From assembly GCA_947387485.1 (NCBI GenBank), contig CANDNT010000013.1:1-64000 (forward strand): a stretch of 64,000 nucleotides of DNA, given 5' to 3'. The notes beneath the pieces were generated by a model. That model searched no databases and was not told the origin of the DNA. It saw only the letters and a program-made list of their open reading frames with translations. The DNA is from Aquimarina rhabdastrellae (GTDB lineage: Bacteria; Bacteroidota; Bacteroidia; Flavobacteriales; Flavobacteriaceae). The stretch's first letter is position 1. Each line of letters opens with the position of its first letter. Both the position numbers and the translations under genes were made by a program. Positions 8,165 to 17,097 of the stretch are shown in pieces.

Positions 8165-8710
8165 TTATGTTATCTCATCTCTCACTTCCATTAATGCAAA
8201 TCCTAATAAATTCTCTCCTCTCCATTGTAATGGATTGATTGCATCTTTATGATCTTGCGCTATTCCTATTCCCCATATAGCATCCATAGGACTTGCCTCT
8301 ACTAAAATTCTATCTTTTGTTTGCTTTAAAAATATTTTCAATGCTGTATTTTGGGAAAACTTGTATTTATTGGCTTCTTTTACAATCTCATATTTATGTT
8401 TATCCCAAATTGCAGTATCAAAGTTTTTAACCTTTCGTCCTAATTTTTTAGCTTCATTGGGATGTTCACTATTAATGACTTCCTTAGTAATCTTAAGGTC
8501 ATTGAATAATTCTGCTTTCTTTGCCATCATATAATGTTCTGCTGTTTTATAAATTACACCTTTGATTTCAAATTTTGCTGGATACCATTGACTAAAACAA
8601 CTTTTATCTATTATTCCTTTTACTTTGGGAGTATGTCCCCAAAAAAAGAGGTATTTTAATTTTTTATCTTCTTGAAATTGATTTTGTATCTTATCTAAAG
8701 TATATTTCAT
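8165..8710 (-). CDS. NADAR-family N-glycosidase (YbiA-like)
   Basis: A 181-residue NADAR (DUF1768) protein. Motifs visible: LFFWGH, the CFSQWYPAKF block (canonically FSNFYPSPF), KTAEHYMMAKKAELF, the AWDK-like IWDKHK, the WGIGIA turn, and the closing WRGENLLGFALMEVRD. NADAR proteins cleave N-glycosidic bonds of ribosylated pyrimidine intermediates, and some members have been reported to remove ADP-ribose from guanine bases of nucleic acid. Here it is translationally coupled to the DraG-type hydrolase (ATGA overlap at 8707-8710), which favours an ADP-ribose-related job over riboflavin metabolism. Confidence 0.92.
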   Translation of the reverse strand: MKYTLDKIQNQFQEDKKLKYLFFWGHTPKVKGIIDKSCFSQWYPAKFEIKGVIYKTAEHYMMAKKAELFNDLKITKEVINSEHPNEAKKLGRKVKNFDTAIWDKHKYEIVKEANKYKFSQNTALKIFLKQTKDRILVEASPMDAIWGIGIAQDHKDAINPLQWRGENLLGFALMEVRDEIT

Positions 8711-9654
8711 TTTTTATGTTCTAAACTTTTTGAAAACCGCTCTATCAACTGTTCTATATCTTCATTTCTCAACAATTGAGATTTCCATTTTTCTGGAATC
8801 TGATCATTTCCATAATATAATCCAGCTAATCCTCCGGCAATTGCAGCTATAGTATCAGTATCATCTCCTAAATTAGCTGCTTTTAACACTGTTTCTTCAT
8901 AACTGTTTGATGTTAAAAAACACCATAATGAAGCTTCTAAAGTATCAAGTACATAACCACTACTTTTTATATCTTCTCTTTTAAAACCCTGAATATTACT
9001 TTTTAAAACTTTACTAAATAATGTAATTTCTTCAGGATTAAAACCTTGATTATAAGCATACTCTATCATCAGCATTTTAATTTTATCTAATACCTCAAAC
9101 TTATCAAAACCAGTAATCAAAAGTCTAGCATATTCAACATATATAAAACAAGCAAAAACAGCTCTAAAATGTGCATGAGTTATAGTTGATACTTCTTTTA
9201 TTATCGTATATCTTTTATCAATATCATCTTCTTTGTATAAATAATATGCTAATGGTAAAATTCTCATTAGTGATCCATTTCCATTAGAATATTCATCAAA
9301 ACCACCCGTGACCTCTGGGCTTTCTCCTTGTTTTAGTAACTCAATAGATTTTCTTGTGGTTATTCCTATATCAAAAACATGTCCTCTTGGTGTCCATAGT
9401 CCTTTATCATACCAATCCTTAAATTTTTCAGCTATATCTAGTAAATTAAATCCTTTACATAAACTATCCATTGTACATAAAGTCATCGAACTATCATCTG
9501 ACCATGTTCCTGGAGGTTGATTATGTGTTCCAAATCCAATCATATCAGTAATCGGATTTTTATCTAATTCGGTTCTATACTTAAACTCAACAGGTACACC
9601 TAATGCATCTCCTACAATCAAGCCTAAAATTCCACTTTTTACTTTTTCTAACAT
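8707..9654 (-). CDS. ADP-ribosylglycohydrolase (DraG/ARH family)
   Basis: A 315-residue ADP-ribosyl-acceptor hydrolase. Both magnesium-binding signatures are present: GLIVGDALGVPVEF at the N-terminus with WSDDSSMTLC following, and NLGDDTDTIAAIAGGLAGLYYG near the C-terminus. GNGSLMRILP in the middle is also diagnostic. The family removes ADP-ribose from arginine, serine or thymine acceptors, or hydrolyses free ADP-ribose derivatives; the acceptor cannot be told here. The gene lies 12 bases downstream of prs in the same direction and overlaps the NADAR gene. Confidence 0.94.
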   Translation of the reverse strand: MLEKVKSGILGLIVGDALGVPVEFKYRTELDKNPITDMIGFGTHNQPPGTWSDDSSMTLCTMDSLCKGFNLLDIAEKFKDWYDKGLWTPRGHVFDIGITTRKSIELLKQGESPEVTGGFDEYSNGNGSLMRILPLAYYLYKEDDIDKRYTIIKEVSTITHAHFRAVFACFIYVEYARLLITGFDKFEVLDKIKMLMIEYAYNQGFNPEEITLFSKVLKSNIQGFKREDIKSSGYVLDTLEASLWCFLTSNSYEETVLKAANLGDDTDTIAAIAGGLAGLYYGNDQIPEKWKSQLLRNEDIEQLIERFSKSLEHKK

Positions 9655-9666
9655 AACTGTTCGTTT

Positions 9667-10485
9667 TTATAATTTGATTTGTTGTATTTTTTGGTCTTCT
9701 ATATCCCTAAAGGAATTTGTTGTGATGATATGGCCAAAATGTTCACTCAATGCTTCATATCCTCTACTAAAAATTCCGTGACTAACAATTAAACTAATCT
9801 CTTTTGCTCCTTTCTTTTTTAATTCTTTTGCTAATCCCAAAAAAGTTCCTCCTCCATCACAGATATCATCTACAATTACACAATGTTTTCCTTCTAGGCT
9901 ATCTTCATATACTTTAAACCCTGACAATTCACCTGTTTTTACATCTCTTTGTTTAGAGCATTCTATTACTTCTATTTCGCCGATACTCTGAGCTACTTTG
10001 TATATCTTTTTTAAAGCTCCACCATCTGGTGAAATCAAAACTCGGTTTCCATCAAGTTGCTTTATTGCTTGTTTTACAAACTCATGATTGTCTATAACTT
10101 TTACATTATTTAATAAAGCAGGAGTTACTTCGCTATGCGGATCAAAAATCGTTACACAATCATATCCTTGTGCATTTATTATATCTGCATATACTTTAAC
10201 ACTTAATGCTTCTCCTTTAGTCATTATCCTATCTTGTCTAGCTGCTGGAAAATATGGAATGAATAACTCAATTTTCTTTACTCCCATTCTTTGCAAAGCA
10301 TCTGTAGCTATTAAAATTAATCCTACATCATTAAATGATTGTATTCTATGTGTAATACATATATGATCACTTAATACTTCTTCTAAAATTTTGATATGCG
10401 GTTCTCCTCCATTAAAAACAAAATGTTCAAAATTTATTGAAGTTTTAAATGGCGTAAAATCTGAATCTAAATGTAGGTATTGCAT
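9667..10485 (-). CDS. prs: Ribose-phosphate pyrophosphokinase (short form)
   Basis: The enzyme makes PRPP from ribose 5-phosphate and ATP. The PRPP-binding loop VIVDDICDGGGTF is clear, as are the FDPHSEVTP block and the flexible loop around FPAARQDR. From ATG at 10485 it is 272 residues, about 40 shorter than housekeeping Prs. An in-frame TTG at 10506 would add seven residues, but that codon lies inside the operator/promoter, so ATG is preferred. This is the first gene of the NAD/ADP-ribose operon. Short Prs next to nadV resembles phage NAD+ salvage cassettes; a housekeeping prs is presumably elsewhere in the genome. Confidence 0.92.
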   Translation of the reverse strand: MQYLHLDSDFTPFKTSINFEHFVFNGGEPHIKILEEVLSDHICITHRIQSFNDVGLILIATDALQRMGVKKIELFIPYFPAARQDRIMTKGEALSVKVYADIINAQGYDCVTIFDPHSEVTPALLNNVKVIDNHEFVKQAIKQLDGNRVLISPDGGALKKIYKVAQSIGEIEVIECSKQRDVKTGELSGFKVYEDSLEGKHCVIVDDICDGGGTFLGLAKELKKKGAKEISLIVSHGIFSRGYEALSEHFGHIITTNSFRDIEDQKIQQIKL

Positions 10486-10486
10486 A

Positions 10487-10511
10487 ATTGTGTTATTTAT
10501 ACGCAAAACTA
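10487..10511 (-). promoter_or_regulatory. Operator-like palindrome with -7 box upstream of prs
   Basis: ACGCAAA at 10501-10507, spacer TATTTAT, and an imperfect left arm ATTGTGT at 10487-10493 (5 of 7 positions match the nadV box). On the minus strand it overlaps TAGTTTTG (10511-10504), a TAnnTTTG match. TTG lies 19 bases further upstream (10533-10531), giving a complete flavobacterial promoter. A lone half-site TTTGCGT sits at 10539-10545. The shared spacer and position with the nadV box argue that both are real control sites. Confidence 0.68.
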
Positions 10512-10572
10512 TAATGATTATTTCTATCTACAAAATATTTTGCGTCTTTTTTACATTAATTATTAAAACCAT

Positions 10573-10601
10573 AAAAAAAGCTATACAAATTATGTATAGC
10601 T
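10573..10601 (-). terminator. Terminator between the Nudix regulator and prs
   Basis: The stem AGCTATACA (10579-10587) / TGTATAGCT (10593-10601) is followed on the minus strand by seven T. It lies 26 bases beyond the stop of the Nudix regulator gene and before the prs promoter. The regulator is therefore transcribed as its own unit, with the operon starting afresh at prs. Confidence 0.8.
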
Positions 10602-10626
10602 CTTATGTTTTATAATTGACGTATTT

Positions 10627-11307
10627 TTATTTAATATCAAAAAGAAATCCTTCTTCTTTTAATTTAAAATACTCTTTCTTTTTAAATTGAAACAAATTAG
10701 CTGGTCTACCTCTTCCTTCTGATACTTTTTCTTCTAATTCTTTTAGTATATTGAAACTTAATATTTTCTTTCTAAAGTTACGTCGATCTATACTTTTTTC
10801 TAATATAGTCGTATATAGTTTTTCTAAATCTGAGAATAAAAATTTATCTGCCAACAAATCAAAACCTATAGGCTCATATGTTAATTTATTTTTTAATCTC
10901 TTTTTGGCAATTTCTAATATATGTAAATGGTCAAAAGCTAATTCTGGTAATCTATCTATAGTAAACCAGGCTACATCTTCTGCATCAGTATCTGCTTTTA
11001 TCTCGTAATTTTCTGGTTTAACCAGAGCAAAATAAGTAATACTGACTACTCTATTACGGGGATCTCTATCTGGTTTACCAAACGAATATAACTGCTCTAG
11101 ATAATTAACTTTTACATTAGTCTCTTCATGCAATTCTCGTACTACAGCTTCTTCTAGGCTTTCATGCTCTAAGACTAATCCTCCTGGTAATGCCCATGAA
11201 TTCTTAAATGGTGCTACTTTTCTTTTAATCAGTAACACATTCAATTGTTTGTCTTTATATCCAAAAACTACTGCGTCTACCGCAACTTTAATTTGTTGTT
11301 GTATCAT
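10627..11307 (-). CDS. nrtR: NrtR-type Nudix/winged-helix regulator
   Basis: A 226-residue protein with an N-terminal Nudix domain (about 6-140) and a C-terminal winged helix (about 150-226, including SIDRRNFRKKIL and SEGRGRPANLFQF). This is the build of NrtR regulators, in which the Nudix fold senses ADP-ribose or a related NAD metabolite. The Nudix box keeps its glutamates (from GLVLEHESLEEAV to RELHEE) with G changed to N near the end, so catalysis cannot be excluded. It stands just upstream of an NAD/ADP-ribose operon with palindromic sites and is separated from it by a terminator. A sugar-regulating Nudix relative is possible, but the context favours NAD. Confidence 0.86.
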   Translation of the reverse strand: MIQQQIKVAVDAVVFGYKDKQLNVLLIKRKVAPFKNSWALPGGLVLEHESLEEAVVRELHEETNVKVNYLEQLYSFGKPDRDPRNRVVSITYFALVKPENYEIKADTDAEDVAWFTIDRLPELAFDHLHILEIAKKRLKNKLTYEPIGFDLLADKFLFSDLEKLYTTILEKSIDRRNFRKKILSFNILKELEEKVSEGRGRPANLFQFKKKEYFKLKEEGFLFDIK

Positions 11308-11372
11308 TATTGCAAAATTAAAAAATAGAATGAATTGTTTCTCTATTTCTTAGTCTATTATATTGCATAACA

Positions 11373-11405
11373 AAAACCTCTTTTAGCATAGCCAAAAGAG
11401 GTTTT
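11373..11405 (-). terminator. Terminator downstream of aconitase
   Basis: A perfect 12-bp stem AAAACCTCTTTT / AAAAGAGGTTTT with a 9-base loop. It lies 45 bases past the aconitase stop on the minus strand. T runs flank both sides, so it could also act in the other direction. Confidence 0.8.
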
Positions 11406-11449
11406 ATTTTTTTATTTAAAATAATAAGTATTATCTCAAATTGTTATGA

Positions 11450-13714
11450 TTAAGCATTTTGCTTCTTTATTAAGTTTAATGCAGATCCTTCTTTAAACCA
11501 TTCGATTTGCGGTGCATTATACGTATGGTTTAATTTGATTGTATCTGTAGCACCATCAGCATGAACTATTTCTAGTGTTAATTGCTTTTCTGGTGCAAAC
11601 TCGTTAAGATCTACAAAGTTAAATGTATCATCTTCTTGGATTAAGTCATAATCATTTTCGTTTGCAAATGTTAATCCTAACATCCCTTGTTTCTTAAGGT
11701 TAGTTTCATGGATACGTGCAAAAGATTTAACGATTACAGCTCTTACCCCTAAGTGACGAGGCTCCATTGCAGCATGCTCACGAGAAGATCCTTCTCCATA
11801 GTTATGATCTCCAACTACTACAGTAGGAATTCCCTCTGCTTTGTACTGTCTTTGTACTGTAGGTACTCCATCATAATCCCCTGTTAATTGATTTTTCACG
11901 AAGTTAGTCTTCATGTTATATGCATTTACAGCACCAATTAAACAGTTATTAGAAATATTATCTAAATGTCCACGGTAACGTAACCAAGGTCCAGCCATAG
12001 AGATATGATCGGTAGTACATTTTCCATGAGCTTTTATTAATAATTTTGCTCCAGTAATGTTCTCACCATTCCATGGCTCAAACGGAGTTAATAATTCTAA
12101 ACGTTCTGAATCTGACGCTACTTTTACCTCTACTCCAGAACCGTCTTCTTCTGGTGCAATATATCCAGCATCTTCTACCGCAAAACCTTTTGATGGTAAT
12201 TCCCATCCTGTAGGCTCATCAAGCATTACTTCTTCTCCGTTTTCGTTAATTAACTTATCTGTTAACGGGTTAAAGTCTAAACGTCCTGAGATTGCTACAG
12301 CTGCTACCATTTCTGGAGAAGCTACAAAGGCATGCGTATTAGGGTTACCATCTGCACGCTTAGCAAAGTTACGGTTGAATGAGTGAATGATAGAGTTCTT
12401 CTCTTCTTTATCTGCTCCTTCTCTAGCCCATTGACCAATACATGGTCCACAAGCATTTGTAAAGATTTTTGCATCTAATTTTTCGAAGATATTTAAGATT
12501 CCATCTCTTTCTGCTGTATAGCGTACTTGCTCAGACCCAGGGTTGATTCCAAATTCTGCTTTTGTTTTCAATCCTTTGTCTATCGCTTGTTGAGCAATTG
12601 AAGCTGCACGAGATAAATCTTCATAAGAAGAGTTTGTACAAGATCCAATTAATCCCCACTCTACTTTTAATGGCCAATCGTTTGCTTTAGCTTTTTCTGT
12701 CATTGTTCCTACAGGAGTAGCTAAATCTGGTGTAAATGGTCCGTTTAAGTGTGGTAATAATTCTGATAAGTTAATTTCGATTACTTGATCAAAATATTGC
12801 TCTGGATTAGCATATACTTCATCATCTCCTGTTAAGTATTCTTTGATTTCGTTTGCTGCATCAGCTACTCCATCACGTCCTGTAGCACGTAAATAACGTT
12901 CCATAGACTCATCATATCCAAAAGTAGATGTTGTTGCTCCTATTTCTGCTCCCATGTTACAGATAGTTCCTTTACCTGTACATGACATAGAAGTAGCTCC
13001 TGGTCCAAAATATTCTACGATAGCTCCTGTTCCTCCTTTTGCAGAAACGATTCCAGCTACTTTAAGAATAACATCTTTAGGTGCTGTCCATCCAGATAAT
13101 TTTCCTGTAAGCTTAACTCCTATTAATTTAGGGAATTTAAGCTCCCACGGCATTCCAGCCATTACATCAACAGCATCTGCTCCACCTACTCCTACAGCTA
13201 CCATTCCTAATCCTCCTGCATTTACTGTATGAGAATCAGTACCAATCATCATCCCTCCTGGGAAAGCATAGTTTTCTAATACAACCTGGTGAATAATTCC
13301 TGCTCCTGGTTTCCAGAATCCGATTCCGTATTTATTAGATACAGATTCTAAGAAATTAAATACTTCGTTACTTGTATTTAATGCTGATTGTAAATCTTTA
13401 TCTGCACCTACTTTTGCTTGAATTAAGTGATCACAGTGTACTGTTGTTGGTACTGCTACTTTATTTTTTCCAGCTTGCATAAATTGCAATAAAGCCATTT
13501 GTGCTGTGGCGTCCTGACATGCGATACGGTCTGGTGCAAAATCTACATAATCTTTTCCTCTTTTGAATGCTTTGTCGGCTTTACCTTCCCACAAATGAGC
13601 GTATAAAATCTTTTCTGCTAATGTTAAAGGTCTTCCAGTGATTTCACGTGCTACATCAACACGTTCTTTCATCTGACTATAGACCTTTTTTATCATATCG
13701 ATATCAAATGCCAT
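11450..13714 (-). CDS. Aconitate hydratase
   Basis: This TCA-cycle enzyme interconverts citrate and isocitrate with a 4Fe-4S cluster. The 754 residues match the mitochondrial-type aconitase common in Bacteroidota. Cluster and active-site blocks are visible: [40 protein letters not shown], and [14 protein letters not shown], which holds the ligand cysteines. The C-terminal swivel domain has [13 protein letters not shown] and [19 protein letters not shown]. It is a single-gene unit flanked by a terminator downstream and a 300-base gap upstream. Confidence 0.96.
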   Translation of the reverse strand: MAFDIDMIKKVYSQMKERVDVAREITGRPLTLAEKILYAHLWEGKADKAFKRGKDYVDFAPDRIACQDATAQMALLQFMQAGKNKVAVPTTVHCDHLIQAKVGADKDLQSALNTSNEVFNFLESVSNKYGIGFWKPGAGIIHQVVLENYAFPGGMMIGTDSHTVNAGGLGMVAVGVGGADAVDVMAGMPWELKFPKLIGVKLTGKLSGWTAPKDVILKVAGIVSAKGGTGAIVEYFGPGATSMSCTGKGTICNMGAEIGATTSTFGYDESMERYLRATGRDGVADAANEIKEYLTGDDEVYANPEQYFDQVIEINLSELLPHLNGPFTPDLATPVGTMTEKAKANDWPLKVEWGLIGSCTNSSYEDLSRAASIAQQAIDKGLKTKAEFGINPGSEQVRYTAERDGILNIFEKLDAKIFTNACGPCIGQWAREGADKEEKNSIIHSFNRNFAKRADGNPNTHAFVASPEMVAAVAISGRLDFNPLTDKLINENGEEVMLDEPTGWELPSKGFAVEDAGYIAPEEDGSGVEVKVASDSERLELLTPFEPWNGENITGAKLLIKAHGKCTTDHISMAGPWLRYRGHLDNISNNCLIGAVNAYNMKTNFVKNQLTGDYDGVPTVQRQYKAEGIPTVVVGDHNYGEGSSREHAAMEPRHLGVRAVIVKSFARIHETNLKKQGMLGLTFANENDYDLIQEDDTFNFVDLNEFAPEKQLTLEIVHADGATDTIKLNHTYNAPQIEWFKEGSALNLIKKQNA

Positions 13715-13960
13715 AAACTATTTTTTTTAGTATTGAAAGTTTTGCGAAAATACGAATTTTTGACTATTATATTAAATGTGTAGCTAGTTTGTAATGAGTC
13801 TACATTTTTTTATTTCATTGAAAAAAACACCCTCCTTATTTTTTGAATAATGCATTTTAACCTATCCTAAAATATCATTTTGATAAAATTCATTCGTCTC
13901 TCTTTACCTTCTTCATTATCATTTTCCTAAAAATCCATTCAAATTTTAACATTTTTTATA

Positions 13961-13990
13961 AAAAAAGTGGAACCAATCGCTTGATTCCAC
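13961..13990 (-). terminator. Terminator in the 13715-14017 gap
   Basis: The stem GTGGAACCAA / TTGATTCCAC (one mismatch) has the loop TCGC and runs into A/T tracts. On the minus strand it follows the Spy-like gene by about 27 bases. The remainder of the 300-base gap upstream of aconitase is AT-rich, and I see no gene or clear element in it. Confidence 0.65.
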
Positions 13991-14017
13991 CTTCAATAAT
14001 GATTCCCCAACACACTA

Positions 14018-14464
14018 TTATTCTTTATTTTTCTTATGCTTTCTTTTTGAGTATTGTTTATGCTCTTTAATCTTCTTATACTGTTTTAATTGTTCTTCTG
14101 TTAATGTACTTTCGAATTTTTCTGATCTAGCTTTCATTTCTTTTTTATGCGCATCAACCATAGCCTTCTGCTCTGAAGTATACGAAGCTTTTAATGCTTT
14201 TTTCTTTCCTGTTCTTGAAAGGTCTTCATTCTTCATGATTGCTTTTTGCTCAACACTCAAAGTTGCTTTAAATGCTTTTCTATGCTCTTTTCTAAATTCT
14301 CTATTCTCTTTAAGTACTGCTTGCTGATCTTCGTTTAAACTTTGATAAAATTCTTTATGTACTTTGCGTTTGTGATATGCTTTTCCTTTTTGCGCTGTTG
14401 CATAGGTTGTACTTATTAAGACCATTACAACCATCACTATTATTTTTTTCATTGTATTCTTCAT
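14018..14464 (-). CDS. Small exported Lys/Glu-rich Spy-like protein
   Basis: 148 residues with a cleavable signal peptide (hydrophobic core from about 9 to 22, ending in ATAQ) and an almost entirely helical, strongly charged mature part. Repeated LNEDQQAVLKE, LSVEQKAIMK and LTEEQLKQYKK phrases recall the LTxxQ motif of Spy/CpxP-type periplasmic chaperones, and similar DUF4890-like proteins occur in flavobacteria. A periplasmic stress role is likely but not shown. Its terminator lies directly downstream, and it is a single-gene unit. Confidence 0.68.
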   Translation of the reverse strand: MKNTMKKIIVMVVMVLISTTYATAQKGKAYHKRKVHKEFYQSLNEDQQAVLKENREFRKEHRKAFKATLSVEQKAIMKNEDLSRTGKKKALKASYTSEQKAMVDAHKKEMKARSEKFESTLTEEQLKQYKKIKEHKQYSKRKHKKNKE

Positions 14465-14590
14465 ATTATATTTTTTTCTGTTTTTATCTTGTCTTGTTAT
14501 TATGAACGTTCTTTTCTAAGACTATTCTTTTTTAAAAAGGTTTAATCTGTTTTTAAAAAAAGTATATTTTTAAAGGTCATAATCTAATTA

Positions 14591-14640
14591 AGAAATAAAA
14601 AAAGCTCCAACTTAATTAAGTTGGAGCTTTTTTTATTTCT
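14591..14640 (-). terminator. Long perfect hairpin terminator after moxR
   Basis: The core stem AGCTCCAACTTAA / TTAAGTTGGAGCT extends through flanking A and T runs to about 25 bp with almost no loop. It lies 15 bases past the MoxR stop on the minus strand and closes the foldase-moxR operon. Its symmetry would let it work in both directions. Confidence 0.88.
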
Positions 14641-14654
14641 TGTATTTCTTTTAT

Positions 14655-15608
14655 CTAGAATAAGCTTTTTATTATATCTTCTATACTTATTCCTTCTGCT
14701 TCGGCTTTATAGTTTTTAATCATTCTATGTCTTAATATTCCTATACTTACCGCTTGAACATCTTCTATATCTGGAGAAAATTTGCCTTTAATTGCTGCAT
14801 GTGCTTTGGCTGCTAAAATTAAATTTTGCGAAGCTCTAGGCCCAGCTCCCCAATCTATATATTTCTTTACTTGTTCTCCTGCTGTATCTTCTTTTGGTCT
14901 TGTTTTTCCTACTAAACCTACAGCATATTCAATCACATTATCTGCTACAGGGATTCTTCTTATCAATTGCTGAAATGCTATAATTTCTTCTCCTGTAAAT
15001 AATGGATTAACCTCTTCTGTTTTATCTCCTGTTGTGCTTTTTACTACTTCTACTTCTTCTTTAAAAGTAGGGTATTTTAACTCTATAGAGAACATAAAAC
15101 GGTCTAATTGTGCTTCTGGTAAAGGATACGTTCCTTCTTGCTCAATAGGGTTTTGTGTTGCTAATACAAAATATGGTAAATCTAATTTATAGTGATTCCC
15201 TGCTACAGTAACCGAACGTTCTTGCATTGCTTCAAGCAAAGCCGCTTGAGTTTTAGGTGGTGTACGGTTAATCTCATCTGCCAAAATGATATTTGAAAAT
15301 ACAGGCCCTTTTATAAATTTAAAATGTCTCGTTTCATCCAGTATTTCACTTCCTAATATATCACTAGGCATTAAGTCTGGTGTAAATTGAATTCTTTTAA
15401 AGTTTAAACCTAATGCTTTAGAAATTGTATTTACCATTAAGGTCTTGGCTAATCCAGGAACTCCTACTAATAAGGCATGTCCTCCAGAAAATATAGATAA
15501 TAAAATTTGATCTACAACTGCTTCTTGACCAATAATGATTTTTGCTATTTCTTTTTTAAGTTTTTGATGTTTACTTACCAGATTTTCTACTGCTGCAACG
15601 TCTGACAT
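14655..15608 (-). CDS. MoxR-family AAA+ ATPase
   Basis: A 317-residue AAA+ ATPase of the MoxR group, chaperones that help mature or activate partner proteins, often von Willebrand A proteins. Walker A is GVPGLAKT (about 48-55) and Walker B is ILADEINRTPPKTQAALLEAM, with sensor 1 in VLATQNPIEQEGTYPLPEAQLDRF. The C-terminal lid follows. It begins 4 bases after the SurA-like gene, so it belongs to the same operon. No vWA or DUF58 gene is next to it downstream, as there usually would be in a bat-type locus. Confidence 0.93.
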   Translation of the reverse strand: MSDVAAVENLVSKHQKLKKEIAKIIIGQEAVVDQILLSIFSGGHALLVGVPGLAKTLMVNTISKALGLNFKRIQFTPDLMPSDILGSEILDETRHFKFIKGPVFSNIILADEINRTPPKTQAALLEAMQERSVTVAGNHYKLDLPYFVLATQNPIEQEGTYPLPEAQLDRFMFSIELKYPTFKEEVEVVKSTTGDKTEEVNPLFTGEEIIAFQQLIRRIPVADNVIEYAVGLVGKTRPKEDTAGEQVKKYIDWGAGPRASQNLILAAKAHAAIKGKFSPDIEDVQAVSIGILRHRMIKNYKAEAEGISIEDIIKSLF

Positions 15609-15612
15609 ATTT

Positions 15613-17097
15613 TTATTTTTCTTTTTTTAACCAATTTCCATTGTAATCGCAATTTCTGTATTCTCCGTTGACTTTGATATATGTTTCATTAATTTTTTCT
15701 TCTTGCCATTTTGTTATGGCATCAATCTGCTTCTTACGCAATGCTAATTCTTGAATCTTAGTATAATCTTTAACGTAATCTGCTATATGCTCATCATGAC
15801 GATCTAAAACAGTAATGATTTTAAACTTTTGCTGTCCTTGACGATCTTCATCAGTGATCACTAATGACACTTCACCTTTTTTCAACTTTGATACTTGATC
15901 ATACAATATAGGGTCTATTTTGGTAAGTTCAAAACGTGTATCTCCTGTTGTAGGGTTAATTAATTGACCTCCATCTTCTTTAGTTTCTTTTTCGTCACTA
16001 AACTCTCTAGCTGCTTCTTTAAAATCTAATTCGTTTGCAACTATTCTTGCTCTAATCGAGTCAATCATTTTCTTTGCTTCTCCTATACTTTTTGTTGTAG
16101 GTTCTGGCTTTAATAAGATATGTCTTACATCTACTTCTTGTCCTCTAATCTTTTCTACCATTAAGATGTGATATCCAAAAGTAGTTTTAAAAGGCTCACT
16201 TATTTCTCCTTCTTGTAGACTAAATGCTGCATCTTTAAATTCTTTTACAAAGGGATCTGTACGTTTTAAAGTATATTTCCCTCCATTAGGTCTTGATCCA
16301 TAATCTTGAGTATACAATACTGCCTTTGTAGCAAAACTACTTCCGTTTTCTAGTACATCTGTTCTGTATTGATTCAATCTATCTAATACTTCTTGTACAT
16401 TTTCTTCTGGAACTTCTGGTTCTATTACAATTTGAGCTAACTCTAATTCTGTTCCGAATTGTGGTAATGAATCTTTAGGAATATTATCAAAATATTGACG
16501 TACTTCTTCTGGTGTAATTTCTACACTTTCTACAATTTTAGAACGCATTCTATCAGATAATACATTTGATTTATTGATATCAAAAAGTTCTCTTCTAAAT
16601 TCTACCATATTATCTTTTTTGTAGAATTTTAAAACTTTTTCTGTTGTTCCTAATTGTTGTGTCATTACAGAGATTTGCTGATCTACTCTTGCATCAATTT
16701 CGGCATCTGCTATAATGATACTATCTTGAACGGCATGGTGCGCATATAATTTATTTTCAAAAAGACTTCCTGCTAATTGACATCTTGATACACTTTCTAC
16801 AGAAACTCCTTCGCTCTTTAATTGCTCATAAGCGATATCTATATCACTGTCTAACAAAACGTGTTCTCCTATTACTGCCGCTACTCCGTCTATTTTTTTT
16901 CGCTCAAAAGGTTTTACTTCTTGAACTACTGGTTCTTGTGGTGTAATGGAATCTTGAGTTGCAACTGCTTTTTCATTTACATCTTCTATAGCTGGTGATT
17001 CTTGTGCTGTCATTGGTATTATTGAACACAATAATACGATCAAACTACATATTTTATATTTAGTTATAGATTTCAAATTGTTTGTTTTTAATTGCAT
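15613..17097 (-). CDS. SurA-like periplasmic peptidyl-prolyl isomerase
   Basis: 494 residues. A signal peptide is followed by a proline/glutamate-rich linker, a SurA N-terminal domain (about 68-215) and two parvulin (PPIC) domains (about 215-320 and 320-430). Characteristic parvulin lines are NGGKYTLKRTDPFVKEF and FGYHILMVEKIRG, followed by EVDVRHILLKPEP. SurA-type proteins chaperone outer-membrane proteins. It overlaps the end of the preceding foldase gene by 38 bases and is followed closely by moxR. The set of three PPIC-related genes in a row is a standard flavobacterial arrangement. Confidence 0.9.
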   Translation of the reverse strand: MQLKTNNLKSITKYKICSLIVLLCSIIPMTAQESPAIEDVNEKAVATQDSITPQEPVVQEVKPFERKKIDGVAAVIGEHVLLDSDIDIAYEQLKSEGVSVESVSRCQLAGSLFENKLYAHHAVQDSIIIADAEIDARVDQQISVMTQQLGTTEKVLKFYKKDNMVEFRRELFDINKSNVLSDRMRSKIVESVEITPEEVRQYFDNIPKDSLPQFGTELELAQIVIEPEVPEENVQEVLDRLNQYRTDVLENGSSFATKAVLYTQDYGSRPNGGKYTLKRTDPFVKEFKDAAFSLQEGEISEPFKTTFGYHILMVEKIRGQEVDVRHILLKPEPTTKSIGEAKKMIDSIRARIVANELDFKEAAREFSDEKETKEDGGQLINPTTGDTRFELTKIDPILYDQVSKLKKGEVSLVITDEDRQGQQKFKIITVLDRHDEHIADYVKDYTKIQELALRKKQIDAITKWQEEKINETYIKVNGEYRNCDYNGNWLKKEK

